Shown here in pieces: positions 41,154 through 50,220 of a stretch of 64,000 bases of DNA. Source of the DNA: Alkalibacillus filiformis (GTDB taxonomy: Bacteria > Bacillota > Bacilli > Bacillales > Alkalibacillaceae); NCBI RefSeq assembly GCF_030814115.1, contig NZ_JAUSUP010000005.1, forward strand, positions 62,001 to 126,000, read 5' to 3'. The notes below the pieces were generated by a model, which saw only the letters and a list, made by a program, of their open reading frames with translations, was not told the DNA's origin and did no database searches. Position 1 is the stretch's first letter. Every line of letters starts with the position of its first letter. Made by a program: the position numbers and the translations under genes.

Positions 41154-41939
41154 ATGCAAAACAAAAATTGGGGAATTATCTTTTTAGTTGGAATCTTTAT
41201 GCTTGTATTGGCAGCATGCGGAACGGGTGCTACAGAAGCTGGTGGAGAAGAATCTAGTTCTGAGGAAAAACAGGTTTTAGAAATGGGAACTTCAGCAGAT
41301 TTTCCGCCTTTTGAATCGATTGATGAAGATGGTGAGTTTGTTGGTTTCGATATTGACTTAGCTCATAAGATTGCTGATGAGCTAGGTTATGAATTAGAGG
41401 TTTCGGATATGAACTTTGACGGCTTAATTGGAGCGTTGCAATCTAATCGTGTTGACATGGTATTAGCGGGAATGTCAGCTACGGAAGAAAGACAAGAGAA
41501 TGTTGACTTTTCACCAGCTTATCATCACTCAGGTGAAATGTTTATTACACAGCAAGATTCAAGCATTACAAGTATAGAAGATATTGAAGGTAAGACAGTG
41601 GGTGTTCAATTAGGAACTATTCAAGAAGAAGGTGCACAAGCCCTACAAGAAGATTATGATTTTGAAATTCATGCAGTCGATGAAGCAACGAATATTATTC
41701 AAGACTTATTAACAAACCGTATAGATGTCGGTTATATGGATACGACAGTTGCTGAAGGATACATTGAAGAACAAGACTTAGCAGGGTTTGAAGATCCATC
41801 TGAAGCTTCTCCTGGAATGGCAATTGCTTTTCCTAAAGATAGTGAGCTTCAAGAAGACATTAGTGCTGTTATCGAACAATTTTTAGAAGATGGTACGATT
41901 GCTGAACTTGAAGAGAAATGGGAGTTAGATGAACAATAA
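41154..41939 (+). CDS. Polar amino-acid ABC transporter substrate-binding lipoprotein
   Basis: Catches amino acids outside the membrane for the permease encoded next. The 261 residues carry a signal peptide with lipobox LVLAACGTG. A bacterial solute-binding family 3 domain follows: LEMGTSADFPPFESIDEDGEFVGFDIDLAHKIADELG, MVLAGMSATEERQENVDFSPAY and GKTVGVQLGTIQEEGA. Start ATG 41154 follows AGGAGAG. With the next two genes it forms an artPQM/yqiXYZ-like cassette; arginine or another polar amino acid is likely but the substrate is not fixed by sequence. Confidence 0.92.
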   Translation: MQNKNWGIIFLVGIFMLVLAACGTGATEAGGEESSSEEKQVLEMGTSADFPPFESIDEDGEFVGFDIDLAHKIADELGYELEVSDMNFDGLIGALQSNRVDMVLAGMSATEERQENVDFSPAYHHSGEMFITQQDSSITSIEDIEGKTVGVQLGTIQEEGAQALQEDYDFEIHAVDEATNIIQDLLTNRIDVGYMDTTVAEGYIEEQDLAGFEDPSEASPGMAIAFPKDSELQEDISAVIEQFLEDGTIAELEEKWELDEQ

Positions 41940-41967
41940 TTTTTAAGGGGATTGGAGTGAATAAGGC

Positions 41968-42627
41968 ATGAATTTGGATTTTAGCCAAATCGTGCCTTAT
42001 ATTCCTTTTATGTTAGAAGGAGTATGGGTCACGTTACAGTTTGTCATATTAGCGATTATTTTTGGTTTTATATTAGGTTCTTTAATTGCTTTAGTGAAAA
42101 TTAGTCGATTTACATTATTGAAATGGTTAGCTGATTTCTATACATCGATTTTTAGAGGGACACCTTTAATTTTGCAGTTATTATTAATTTATTATGCAGT
42201 TCCTCAGCTTACAGGGTATGATATATCGCCGTTTTTATCAGCTATATTAACGTTCGGTTTGAATTCTTCGGCATATGTGTCTGAAATTATTCGTGCTGGT
42301 ATTCAAGCGGTTGATAAAGGGCAACGTGAAGCGGCAGAAGCATTAGGTATACCTTATCGACCGATGATGATCAAAATAATTTTACCACAAGCTATGAAAA
42401 ATATATTACCTGCGTTAATGAATGAGTTTATTACGTTAACGAAGGAGTCGGCACTAGTCTCTGTTATTAGTTATTTAGATTTAATGCGTCGTGCTCAAGT
42501 GGTGTCATCTGACATTTACCGAAGCTTTGAACCACTTATTTTCGTTGGGTTACTATATTACGCTATGGTAATGATCTTAACGTTAATAGGTAAGTATGTT
42601 GAACGGAGGATGAGAGCAAGTGATTAA
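41968..42627 (+). CDS. Polar amino-acid ABC transporter permease
   Basis: Membrane subunit, 219 residues with about five helices. The HisMQ-type features [19 protein letters not shown] and the EAA loop [34 protein letters not shown] contact the ATPase. Start ATG 41968, with GGGGATTGGAG some distance upstream. Its end overlaps the start of the ATPase gene by 8 nt. As in ArtQ/YqiY systems, it probably works as a homodimer. Confidence 0.93.
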   Translation: MNLDFSQIVPYIPFMLEGVWVTLQFVILAIIFGFILGSLIALVKISRFTLLKWLADFYTSIFRGTPLILQLLLIYYAVPQLTGYDISPFLSAILTFGLNSSAYVSEIIRAGIQAVDKGQREAAEALGIPYRPMMIKIILPQAMKNILPALMNEFITLTKESALVSVISYLDLMRRAQVVSSDIYRSFEPLIFVGLLYYAMVMILTLIGKYVERRMRASD

Positions 42628-43342
42628 TGTAGAAAAATTGCACAAAAGTTTTGGCGATACAGAAGTTTTACAAGACATTAATACTAGTATTGAACGTGGT
42701 GAAGTTGTCACAATTATTGGTCCTTCTGGTTCTGGTAAGTCAACATTTCTTCGTTGTCTGAATTTATTAGAACAACCAACTTCAGGTCAAGTGTTTGTTA
42801 ACGGAGAAGATCTAACAAACCCTCACGTTAATATTTTAAACATACGCCAACAAATTGGCATGGTGTTTCAACACTTTCATTTATTTCCGCACATGAATGT
42901 GTTGGACAATTTAACTTATGCACCTATGACTGTAAAAGGGGAAAGTAAAGCCGAAGCTAACCGTAAGGCAGAGCAATTATTAAGTAAAGTTGGTTTAAGC
43001 GAGAAGGTGAAGGCTTACCCAAATAGCTTATCAGGTGGACAAAAACAGCGTGTGGCGATTGCCAGAGCCTTAGCCATGGAACCGGATCTGATGTTATTTG
43101 ACGAACCCACTTCTGCCTTAGACCCAGAAATGGTTAAAGAAGTACTTGATGTAATTAAAGATTTAGCTTACTCAGGGATGACTATGGCTGTAGTAACGCA
43201 TGAGATGGGTTTTGCTAAGGAAGTTGCGGACCGTATTATTTTCATGGACGAAGGCAAAATAGTAGAAGAAAGTGATCCGAAATCTTTCTTTGAAAAGCCT
43301 AAAACAGAAAGAGCGCAATCGTTTTTAGACAAAGTGCTTTAA
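42620..43342 (+). CDS. Polar amino-acid ABC transporter ATPase
   Basis: A 240-residue ATP-binding subunit starting at GTG 42620 inside the end of the permease gene (GGAGGATGAGAG upstream). Motifs: Walker [10 protein letters not shown], the Q-loop in [18 protein letters not shown], signature [15 protein letters not shown], Walker [15 protein letters not shown] and the switch VVTHEMGFA. All catalytic residues are intact. Completes the importer with the two preceding genes. Confidence 0.95.
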   Translation: MINVEKLHKSFGDTEVLQDINTSIERGEVVTIIGPSGSGKSTFLRCLNLLEQPTSGQVFVNGEDLTNPHVNILNIRQQIGMVFQHFHLFPHMNVLDNLTYAPMTVKGESKAEANRKAEQLLSKVGLSEKVKAYPNSLSGGQKQRVAIARALAMEPDLMLFDEPTSALDPEMVKEVLDVIKDLAYSGMTMAVVTHEMGFAKEVADRIIFMDEGKIVEESDPKSFFEKPKTERAQSFLDKVL

Positions 43343-43387
43343 TATTTTCGGTCACTTCAAATGCTATGAGCTTTGGAGGGCTAGTGA

Positions 43388-44950
43388 ATGAAATCAGAAT
43401 ACTTTAAGAATCCTGTTTTCTATATATCAGCAACGGTTGTGACATTGCTAGTAATTGTCGGGGCTGTTATGCCAGAGCGATTTGGTGATGTAGCGGGGAC
43501 ATTATTTGTATTTACGACGGATCATTTCGGTTGGTTTTATTTAGTTGCCGTATTTGTGATTATCATTTATTTAATTGGATTAGCTATTAGTCGCTATGGG
43601 AAAATTCGACTCGGTGATGATGGGGAACGACCTGAATATCCGTTCTTTACATGGATCGGGATGTTATTTTCCGCTGGGTTTGGTGTAGGTCTAGTTTTCT
43701 GGGGAGTCGCTGAGCCGATGTCACACTATTTTTCTACGCCTTTTGCTGGTGTGGAAGCTCAAACAGAAGAAGCGGCTCGTGTCGCGATGGGTTATGCCTT
43801 CTTTCATTGGGGAGTTAGTCAATGGTCAGTCTTTGCCATAGTTGGTTTAGTTGTAGCATTTATGCAGTTTCGCCGTAATGATAATGGATTAATCTCTAAA
43901 GCGATGGAGCCAGTGACAGGTGAAAGACCGGCCTTAAAGACGACAATTGACGCATTGGCAATCATTGCAACAGTCATGGGTGTTGCGACGACTTTAGGTT
44001 TAGGTGTTATGCAAACGAATAGCGGTTTATCAACTGTAACTCCTTTACCGACAGCTATATGGGTTCAAATGTTAATCATTGTTGTCATGTTTGTAGCATA
44101 CATGATCTCCTCAACGACAGGTCTTGATAAAGGGATTAAATATTTAAGTAACGTGAACTTATCTTTATGTATCATACTGTTTTTATTTATATTTATTGCT
44201 GGTCCGACGACGTTTATTCTAAATGCATTTGTGGCCGGCATAGGTGATTACTTAAGAAATTTTATCGGTTATAGCTTGAGGTTAACACCATACCAAGGAG
44301 GAACGTGGGTCCGGGATTGGACAGTGTTCTATTGGGCGTGGGCGATTGCGTGGTCACCTTTTGTTGGAGCATTTGTTGCTCGTGTGTCAAGAGGCCGTAC
44401 AATTCGTGAATATGTCATTGGTGTGATGATTGTTCCACCAGCGATTGCTTGTGTATGGATTGCAGCGTTTGGTGGTGCAGCAATTTATAGCGATTTAAAT
44501 GAAGGAACGATGATTGCTGAAGCGGTTGATAACGACGTGGCAGTGGCGCTGTTTGAGTTGTATGAAACTTTACCATTAACAACTATTTTATCGGTAGTCT
44601 CGTTGTTATTGATCTTCACCTTTTTAATTACGTCAGCCGATTCTGCTTCATATGTACTGGGTAGTATGGCTGCAAAAGGAAGTTTGTCACCGCCATTGTT
44701 TTTGAAATTAGTTTGGGGTGTGCTCATTTCAGCCATTGCTGGTGTACTATTATTAGCTGGCGGTCTTGATGCATTACAGACAGCATCACTCGTATCAGCT
44801 CTTCCTTTTACTGTAATCTTACTCATTTTGCTTTACTCGATAATAAAAATGTTACGAAACGAACAAGTTCCAATTAGTAAACAAGAAGTCCGCCGTTTTA
44901 GAAAGCTTGAGAAGAAAAATAAAGAGTTAAGGAAAAAGGAAGAAGATTAG
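43388..44950 (+). CDS. BCCT-family osmolyte transporter (glycine betaine type, OpuD-like)
   Basis: Secondary, usually sodium-coupled uptake of glycine betaine or related trimethylammonium solutes. The 520 residues contain 12 membrane helices. Family signatures: WIGMLFSAGFGVGLVFWGVAEPMSHY, and the aromatic box helix WTVFYWAWAIAWSPFVGAFVARVSRGRTIREY. The charged C-terminal tail (KLEKKNKELRKKEED) is of the sort that senses osmotic state in BetP. Start ATG 43388 follows GGAGGGC. It supports a salt-exposed lifestyle. Substrate could also be choline or ectoine. Confidence 0.92.
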   Translation: MKSEYFKNPVFYISATVVTLLVIVGAVMPERFGDVAGTLFVFTTDHFGWFYLVAVFVIIIYLIGLAISRYGKIRLGDDGERPEYPFFTWIGMLFSAGFGVGLVFWGVAEPMSHYFSTPFAGVEAQTEEAARVAMGYAFFHWGVSQWSVFAIVGLVVAFMQFRRNDNGLISKAMEPVTGERPALKTTIDALAIIATVMGVATTLGLGVMQTNSGLSTVTPLPTAIWVQMLIIVVMFVAYMISSTTGLDKGIKYLSNVNLSLCIILFLFIFIAGPTTFILNAFVAGIGDYLRNFIGYSLRLTPYQGGTWVRDWTVFYWAWAIAWSPFVGAFVARVSRGRTIREYVIGVMIVPPAIACVWIAAFGGAAIYSDLNEGTMIAEAVDNDVAVALFELYETLPLTTILSVVSLLLIFTFLITSADSASYVLGSMAAKGSLSPPLFLKLVWGVLISAIAGVLLLAGGLDALQTASLVSALPFTVILLILLYSIIKMLRNEQVPISKQEVRRFRKLEKKNKELRKKEED

Positions 44951-44956
44951 AATGGA

Positions 44957-44989
44957 AAAACATCGGCTTACTGTCGGTGTTTTTTTATG
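44957..44989 (+). terminator. Terminator after the BCCT gene
   Basis: ACATCGGC pairs with GTCGGTGT around TTACT, followed by seven T. Confidence 0.75.
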
Positions 44990-45051
44990 AATAATCTGTT
45001 CTTTTATAGGGCTAAATAATAGTACTAAGCTTAACAAGGGGTTATGTGATC

Positions 45052-45864
45052 ATGAGCTCAAAAAAGACGTTACGGTATTTTTTAGTATCACTTCTGGTGA
45101 GTTATTTAGTCGGTTTAATATTTTTTGCACCTGATTTTGATGAAAGTTCGAAACTACATGCATTAGAGACGGTTAATGATACTGGTGAAATTGAAGAGTC
45201 AGGATACCCAAACATTAATATTCGAACGGTTTCCCGAGAAACAGAAGATTATATTTTGTTTGTTCAAGCACCAGTGTTTGACTCTGAAGAATTAAATGAG
45301 TTTTTCGGCGATTATGTTGAACAAGTGATGAATCAATTTTTTCATGAGGTCGAACAATTAGGTCGTGTAGATGCAGACACGCCAGGTAACTTAAGTTTAA
45401 AAGTTGAAATTGAACCTGCTGGAGAAGAATTGTATTCTGTTATATTTAGTGAAGAAACGTTTACTGGTGGAGCCAGTGTCAATCAGAAAGCGAGCGTTTA
45501 TATGGTTGATTTAAAAGCAGGTGAGTTAATCAACCGATCTGAGTTATTTATCGACCCAGATGAAGCTCAAAGTACTATATTTCCAATTATTGAGCAGAAG
45601 TTGAAGGACTCAGAGCAATATAGTGCTTATATTTTAGACGATGAATTACAACGTTGGTTATCGCAAACGGATTATCATTTTACAAATATGTACATTGAAG
45701 ATGGTAATATCGTGTTTAAGTTTAATAAGTATGAAGTATTAGCAGGCGTTGCTGGAACCCCTGAAGTGAGTATCCCAATTAATGAAGTGAAAGACTTATT
45801 CAAACCAGAGTGGCTTGAAAGAATGAAGGTAGAAGATCAGACTGGACAGGATTTTTACCTATAA
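45052..45864 (+). CDS. Membrane-anchored DUF3298/DUF4163 (RsiV-like) protein
   Basis: A 270-residue protein. ATG 45052 is chosen over the GTG at 45046, with AAGGGG upstream. One N-terminal membrane helix (residues about 7-24) leads to an extracellular domain. INIRTVSRETEDYILFVQAPVFDSEELNEFF resembles DUF4163, and the later part with KASVYMVDLKAGELINRSELFID, the NMYIEDGNIVFKFNKYEVLAGVAG segment and VSIPINEVKDLF resembles DUF3298. These domains form the lysozyme-binding part of the anti-sigma factor RsiV. No anti-sigma cytoplasmic domain or sigma gene is present here, so it may be an orphan receptor or inhibitor-type protein. Confidence 0.78.
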   Translation: MSSKKTLRYFLVSLLVSYLVGLIFFAPDFDESSKLHALETVNDTGEIEESGYPNINIRTVSRETEDYILFVQAPVFDSEELNEFFGDYVEQVMNQFFHEVEQLGRVDADTPGNLSLKVEIEPAGEELYSVIFSEETFTGGASVNQKASVYMVDLKAGELINRSELFIDPDEAQSTIFPIIEQKLKDSEQYSAYILDDELQRWLSQTDYHFTNMYIEDGNIVFKFNKYEVLAGVAGTPEVSIPINEVKDLFKPEWLERMKVEDQTGQDFYL

Positions 45865-45869
45865 AAAAT

Positions 45870-45908
45870 AGAGCCTTTAGAGGGTGCTGCCCCCCTAAAG
45901 GCTCTCTT
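45870..45908. terminator. Bidirectional terminator
   Basis: AGAGCCTTTAG pairs with CTAAAGGCTCT, with an inner G/C pairing in the loop; lies between convergent genes. Confidence 0.75.
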
Positions 45909-45914
45909 CTTGTA

Positions 45915-46139
45915 TTAAAACGTTTCGAGATGATCTAAATTGTTGTTCGGGTCGCCATCTGCAACACCACGAATGGTTGTACGCCCATTTCGTGCTTTTC
46001 CGATTGTGACACCATCTACTTCGCCTTGTTCTACAAGCGCTAAAGCTTCATCGTAATCTAAAATGTTACCATCAGCCGTTTTGAAATGAGTAAGATCACC
46101 ATCTTCGTTGTGGCGAACTGCGACAAATTCTGTTGCCAT
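45915..46139 (-). CDS. Small DUF3892-family protein
   Basis: A 74-75 residue cytoplasmic protein. ATG 46139 is preferred over GTG 46142, with AGGAGGG upstream. The pattern FVAVRHNEDGDLTHFKTADGNILDYDEALALVEQGEVDGV followed by RNGRTTIRGVADGDPNNNLDHLETF matches DUF3892, a family of small proteins in Bacillus with unknown role. Confidence 0.8.
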   Translation of the reverse strand: MATEFVAVRHNEDGDLTHFKTADGNILDYDEALALVEQGEVDGVTIGKARNGRTTIRGVADGDPNNNLDHLETF

Positions 46140-46186
46140 CACAATCCCTCCTTGAGATTATTTTGTCTTGGAATGGAGGGTTTTAT

Positions 46187-46411
46187 GCGAGTGCTGATAA
46201 ATTGTCATGAACGCCGATAAAAAGGTTGTGAGCGCCGATAAAATGTGATGAACGCTGATAAAAATTTTGCGAGCGCCGATAAAAGTTGATGAACGCTGAT
46301 AAAAAGGTTGTGAGCGCCAATAAAAGTTGATGAACGCCAAAAAAATTCATGCGAGCGCCAAATAAAAATCGTGAACGCCAAAAAGTCCACACGAGCGCCA
46401 AAATAACTCCC
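46187..46411. repeat. Array of eleven ~20.5-bp repeats alternating GAGCGC and GAACGC
   Basis: Repeat cores GARYGC start at 46189, 46209, 46230, 46250, 46271, 46291, 46312, 46332, 46353, 46373 and 46393. Spacing alternates 20 and 21 until the last step (20). The third base alternates strictly G, A, G, A through all eleven units, so the true unit is a 41-bp dimer. Most units continue as CGATAAAA or TGATAAAA, decaying to CCAAAAA near the right end. It fills the gap before the ABC transporter stop codon. Confidence 0.93.
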
Positions 46412-46420
46412 AAACACAAT

Positions 46421-48253
46421 CTAAGCCTTTTGCTTCAACTGTGTCTGATATAGGTCAGCATATTTACCGCCATGTTTCACGAGTTCGTGATGCGATCCTT
46501 TCTCAATAATCTTACCATGCTCTAACATGATGATTTGATCTGCATTTTGAATCGTATTAAGTCTATGAGCAATAACGAAACTCGTTCGTCCTTCCATTAG
46601 ACGTTGTAAAGCTTCTTGGATTTTAATTTCAGTAACTGTATCAATGCTACTTGTCGCTTCATCGAGTATTAAAATTTTCGGATCAGATAAGATGACGCGT
46701 GCAATAGTCAATAATTGCTTTTGCCCTTGGCTAATCCCACTTCCGTCAGGGTCTAATACTGTGTCGTATTGGTTAGGGAATTTCGTAATAAAGGAATGTG
46801 CATTAGCCATTTTTGCAGCTTCAACAACTTCATCGTCTGTGGCATCTAATTTGCCGTAACGAATGTTTTCACGAATGGTGCCTTCAAAGAGAAAGGCGTC
46901 TTGAAGCACGAATCCCATATGTTTTCTTAAGCTAGAACGTCTAATATCTTTAATATCAGTGTCATCTAATAAGATCTTACCGTCATCGTAGTTATAAAAG
47001 CGTGACATTAGATTAATAATCGTTGTTTTACCAGCACCTGTATGACCAACAAAAGCAACGGTACTGCCTGCATCCGCCTTAAATGAAACATCATTTAAAA
47101 CCACTTCGTCTTCATCATATGAGAAAACGACATTTTGAAACTCTACATCTCCTTCAGGTTCATCGATTTCAATGGCATCTAATTCATCTAACTCTTCGCT
47201 ATCTTCATCGATAATATCAAATACACGCTCAGCACCAGCGACAGCTGTAAGTAGCTGATTGAATTGATTCGATAGCTCGTTTAATGGTCGGGTAAACTGA
47301 CGAGCCAATTCGGTAAAGATGACAATAGTACCGACTGTAACCATACCGTTAATCGCAAAAATACTTCCGACAAATGCAATAATCGCAAATCCGAATGAGT
47401 TTAACATGTTCATTAACTTCGGAATAAAGCCAGAGAAAACAGCAGCCCAATAACTAGAGCGCATGACATCATCATTGCGTTGTTCAAACTCACGTGACAC
47501 TCTGTTTTCTTGAGAAAAGGTTTTGACAATACGTTGCCCAGAGATCGTCTCTTCAACATAACCGTTCATTTCACCAATTCTGCGCTGTTGAATCTTGAAT
47601 AACGGTCCTGTTCGTTTCGTGATCCATTTCATCCCGAAGACCATCATAGGGACGATCGTTAATGTCACAACTGTTAATAATGGACTTAAGTAAAACATGA
47701 CAGCAACTGTACCGACTAGTGTCAGAATACTTTGGAAAATTTGAATGACCGATTGGTTTAATGTGTTACTAATATTATCAACGTCGTTCGTTACACGGCT
47801 CATAATTTCACCGAACTGCCGTTTGTCAAAAAACTTAATCGGCAGTTCATGAAGTTTATTGAACAGTTGTGAACGTAAACGATAAACTGTATTTTGCGCG
47901 ATCCCAATCATGAAAAAGTTTTGTAAAAAGATCGCTAACGAGTAACCAAAGTAAATAAGTAATAACGTCACAATTAAAGTGCCAATTCCTTCAGTTTGCC
48001 TTTCCACAATGTAATCATCGACACCCATACCGATCATATACGGCCCTAATAGGGAGAAGGCTGAACTAAAGACGACCATGACGATGACAAAAAGAAGCAA
48101 CCAATTCTCACTTAATAAGTACTTCCATATTCGCTTAACGGTGCCTTTCCAGTCGCGGACTTTAGGCTTCGAATGTTCATCGACTTGTTCAGCTTCGTTT
48201 AAGTCGATTTTTTCATATTGAAAAGGCTCTTTTAGTTTGTCTTTAAAGCTCAT
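46421..48253 (-). CDS. ABC exporter half-transporter, catalytically complete (YheH-like)
   Basis: One half of a heterodimeric multidrug-type exporter. ATG 48253 is chosen with GGAAAGGAAG upstream; the frame extends to TTG 48271. Six membrane helices fill residues about 50-340. The ATPase domain contains VGHTGAGKTT, QDAFLFEGTIRENI, ISQGQKQLLTIARVIL (signature ISQGQ), LILDEATSSIDT with the catalytic glutamate, and IAHRLNTIQNAD with the switch histidine. It overlaps the end of the partner gene by 11 nt. Pairing with the degenerate partner matches B. subtilis YheI/YheH (BmrC/BmrD). Confidence 0.92.
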   Translation of the reverse strand: MSFKDKLKEPFQYEKIDLNEAEQVDEHSKPKVRDWKGTVKRIWKYLLSENWLLLFVIVMVVFSSAFSLLGPYMIGMGVDDYIVERQTEGIGTLIVTLLLIYFGYSLAIFLQNFFMIGIAQNTVYRLRSQLFNKLHELPIKFFDKRQFGEIMSRVTNDVDNISNTLNQSVIQIFQSILTLVGTVAVMFYLSPLLTVVTLTIVPMMVFGMKWITKRTGPLFKIQQRRIGEMNGYVEETISGQRIVKTFSQENRVSREFEQRNDDVMRSSYWAAVFSGFIPKLMNMLNSFGFAIIAFVGSIFAINGMVTVGTIVIFTELARQFTRPLNELSNQFNQLLTAVAGAERVFDIIDEDSEELDELDAIEIDEPEGDVEFQNVVFSYDEDEVVLNDVSFKADAGSTVAFVGHTGAGKTTIINLMSRFYNYDDGKILLDDTDIKDIRRSSLRKHMGFVLQDAFLFEGTIRENIRYGKLDATDDEVVEAAKMANAHSFITKFPNQYDTVLDPDGSGISQGQKQLLTIARVILSDPKILILDEATSSIDTVTEIKIQEALQRLMEGRTSFVIAHRLNTIQNADQIIMLEHGKIIEKGSHHELVKHGGKYADLYQTQLKQKA

Positions 48254-49973
48254 GGATTTCTTCCTTTCCAAACTGCGACTCTACAATTTTACGATACATG
48301 TCAGAGCGTTTCATTAACTCACGATGTGTTCCTTCAGCTAGCAATTCACCATCGTCTAACAACATGATGCGATCAGCGTTCATAGCTGTTGTGATTTTTT
48401 GCGTTACGATTAAAGTCGTACATTCATATTGTTCAATAGCATCTAACAATTTAGCTTCAGTTTTTAAATCTAACGCACTCGTACTACCATCAAGCATTAA
48501 AACTTTCGGCTTTCTAACAAGTGCGCGTGCAATGGAAACACGTTGTTTTTGACCACCAGATAAGTTAACGCCTTTTTGACCGATTTTTGTTTTATATCCA
48601 TTTGGCAAATCAGCGATCGCATGATGGATTTGAGCATCTTTAGCTGCTTGAATAACTTCTTCTTCAGTGGCATCGTTTTTACCCCAAGCAATATTGTCAT
48701 AAACTGACCCTGTAAATAGAAGAGGAGCTTGTGGGACATAGCCGATTGCTTTTCTTAAATGATCTAGCTTTAATGTGCGCACATCATTTCCATCAATGTA
48801 AATCGCACCTTCTGTTACATCATATAATCTAGGAATCAACTGAAATAACGATGACTTACCAGAACCTGTCGCGCCAATAATAGCTACTTGTTCTTGTGCG
48901 CGAGCGGTAAAACTAATGTCTGAAAGTACGTTTTCTTTTAAATTAGGGTAACTAAACTTAACGTGATCGAATTCAATTTTGCCATCGGTAACTCGCTTCG
49001 ACGGGTTAGCATCATCAGCTTCTACTAAATCGATGTGGGCTGTAAAGACGTTCTTTAGCCTTTCTCCAGAAGCTTTAGCTCTCGCGAAAGCCATCGTTAA
49101 AAAGCCAAACATCGAAATAGCCATTGATACACGAAGTGCATAGTTAATAATGGCAACAATCTCACCTTCAGTCGCATTGTTGTTATTGATCTCACCATAA
49201 CCAAACCAAAGAATGAATAGTAAGCTTAAGTTCATAACGAGCAACAAAACTGGCATTGACGTTTCAATTAAGCGAAGGGACTTCTTCATTTCAGTCATTA
49301 AGCCAGTGTTCGCACCAACGAAGCGGTTTTGTTCATGATCACGTCGAAGAAAAGCCTTAATGAGTCGAATGCCTGCTAAATTCTCTTGCATAACGCTGTT
49401 AACGTTGTCGAGTCTAGCTTGCACTCGTTCAAATAGCTGACTTCCTTTTTTCAACACCCATGTTAAGAAAATAAGTAAAATAGGAACAGAGATCAAAAAG
49501 ATTAAGGCAATTCGCCAGTTAACGACAAACGCCATCGTGACACCACCAAGTACTAGAAGGGGTGCACGTAACATGATTCTTAATGCCATAAACACACCGT
49601 TTTGTATTTGTCTAACATCATTTGTAAAACGAGTGATTAATGATGATGTTGGGTATTCGTTTAAGTTTTTAAATGAGAAGGATTGAACTTTGTCAAAAAG
49701 CTTTCCACGAACGTCATATCCAAACTTAAACGTGACGTGTGCTGCAAAAAATGAATTTCCAATTCCAGCCGCAAACGACAAAAGGGCAAGGCCGATCATA
49801 ATAGAGCCCCAAAAGACAACATTGTTTAAGTCTTGGACTAAAATGCCTTCATCAATCATTCTCATTAAAATGAATGGAAGCATTAACTCGACACCTAGTT
49901 CAATTAACATTAATGTCCAAGCAATAATCATATGAAAACGGTAAGGTAATAAGTTCTTTAAAACATGAATCAT
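48243..49973 (-). CDS. ABC exporter half-transporter with a degenerate ATPase site (YheI-like)
   Basis: First gene of the exporter pair, 576 residues with six membrane helices and an ATPase domain. Walker A GATGSGKSS and the signature [15 protein letters not shown] are intact. Walker B reads VLMLDGSTSALD, with glycine in place of the catalytic glutamate, and the switch reads VTQKITTAMNAD, with glutamine in place of histidine. One of the two nucleotide sites of the heterodimer should therefore not hydrolyse ATP well, the usual asymmetric design. Start ATG 49973 follows TGGGGGC. The upstream gap to 50189 holds no gene. Confidence 0.92.
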   Translation of the reverse strand: MIHVLKNLLPYRFHMIIAWTLMLIELGVELMLPFILMRMIDEGILVQDLNNVVFWGSIMIGLALLSFAAGIGNSFFAAHVTFKFGYDVRGKLFDKVQSFSFKNLNEYPTSSLITRFTNDVRQIQNGVFMALRIMLRAPLLVLGGVTMAFVVNWRIALIFLISVPILLIFLTWVLKKGSQLFERVQARLDNVNSVMQENLAGIRLIKAFLRRDHEQNRFVGANTGLMTEMKKSLRLIETSMPVLLLVMNLSLLFILWFGYGEINNNNATEGEIVAIINYALRVSMAISMFGFLTMAFARAKASGERLKNVFTAHIDLVEADDANPSKRVTDGKIEFDHVKFSYPNLKENVLSDISFTARAQEQVAIIGATGSGKSSLFQLIPRLYDVTEGAIYIDGNDVRTLKLDHLRKAIGYVPQAPLLFTGSVYDNIAWGKNDATEEEVIQAAKDAQIHHAIADLPNGYKTKIGQKGVNLSGGQKQRVSIARALVRKPKVLMLDGSTSALDLKTEAKLLDAIEQYECTTLIVTQKITTAMNADRIMLLDDGELLAEGTHRELMKRSDMYRKIVESQFGKEEIHEL

Positions 49974-50188
49974 CGTTGGTAGCCCCCAGCAGTTACGGTA
50001 TATATTAGTGTTTCTTTTAATGCGTATTTCATATCAGACGCTTTATATTTTATCGCGAAATTTTAAATAACCATAGAAGAAAACCGAATTTTCTTATTTT
50101 TTATGATGTAGTCGTTCAACTATTATTAAGGGATGCGAAATATATTTAATATATTACCATATGTAAGAGTTCAAAGAATAGAAAAAAA

Positions 50189-50212
50189 GCTGCCACTTTT
50201 AAAGTGACAGCT
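50189..50212 (-). terminator. Terminator of the sigma/anti-sigma operon
   Basis: Minus strand: AGCTGTCACTTT pairs with AAAGTGGCAGCT (one mismatch), followed by a T-run. Confidence 0.8.
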
Positions 50213-50220
50213 ATTACAGT

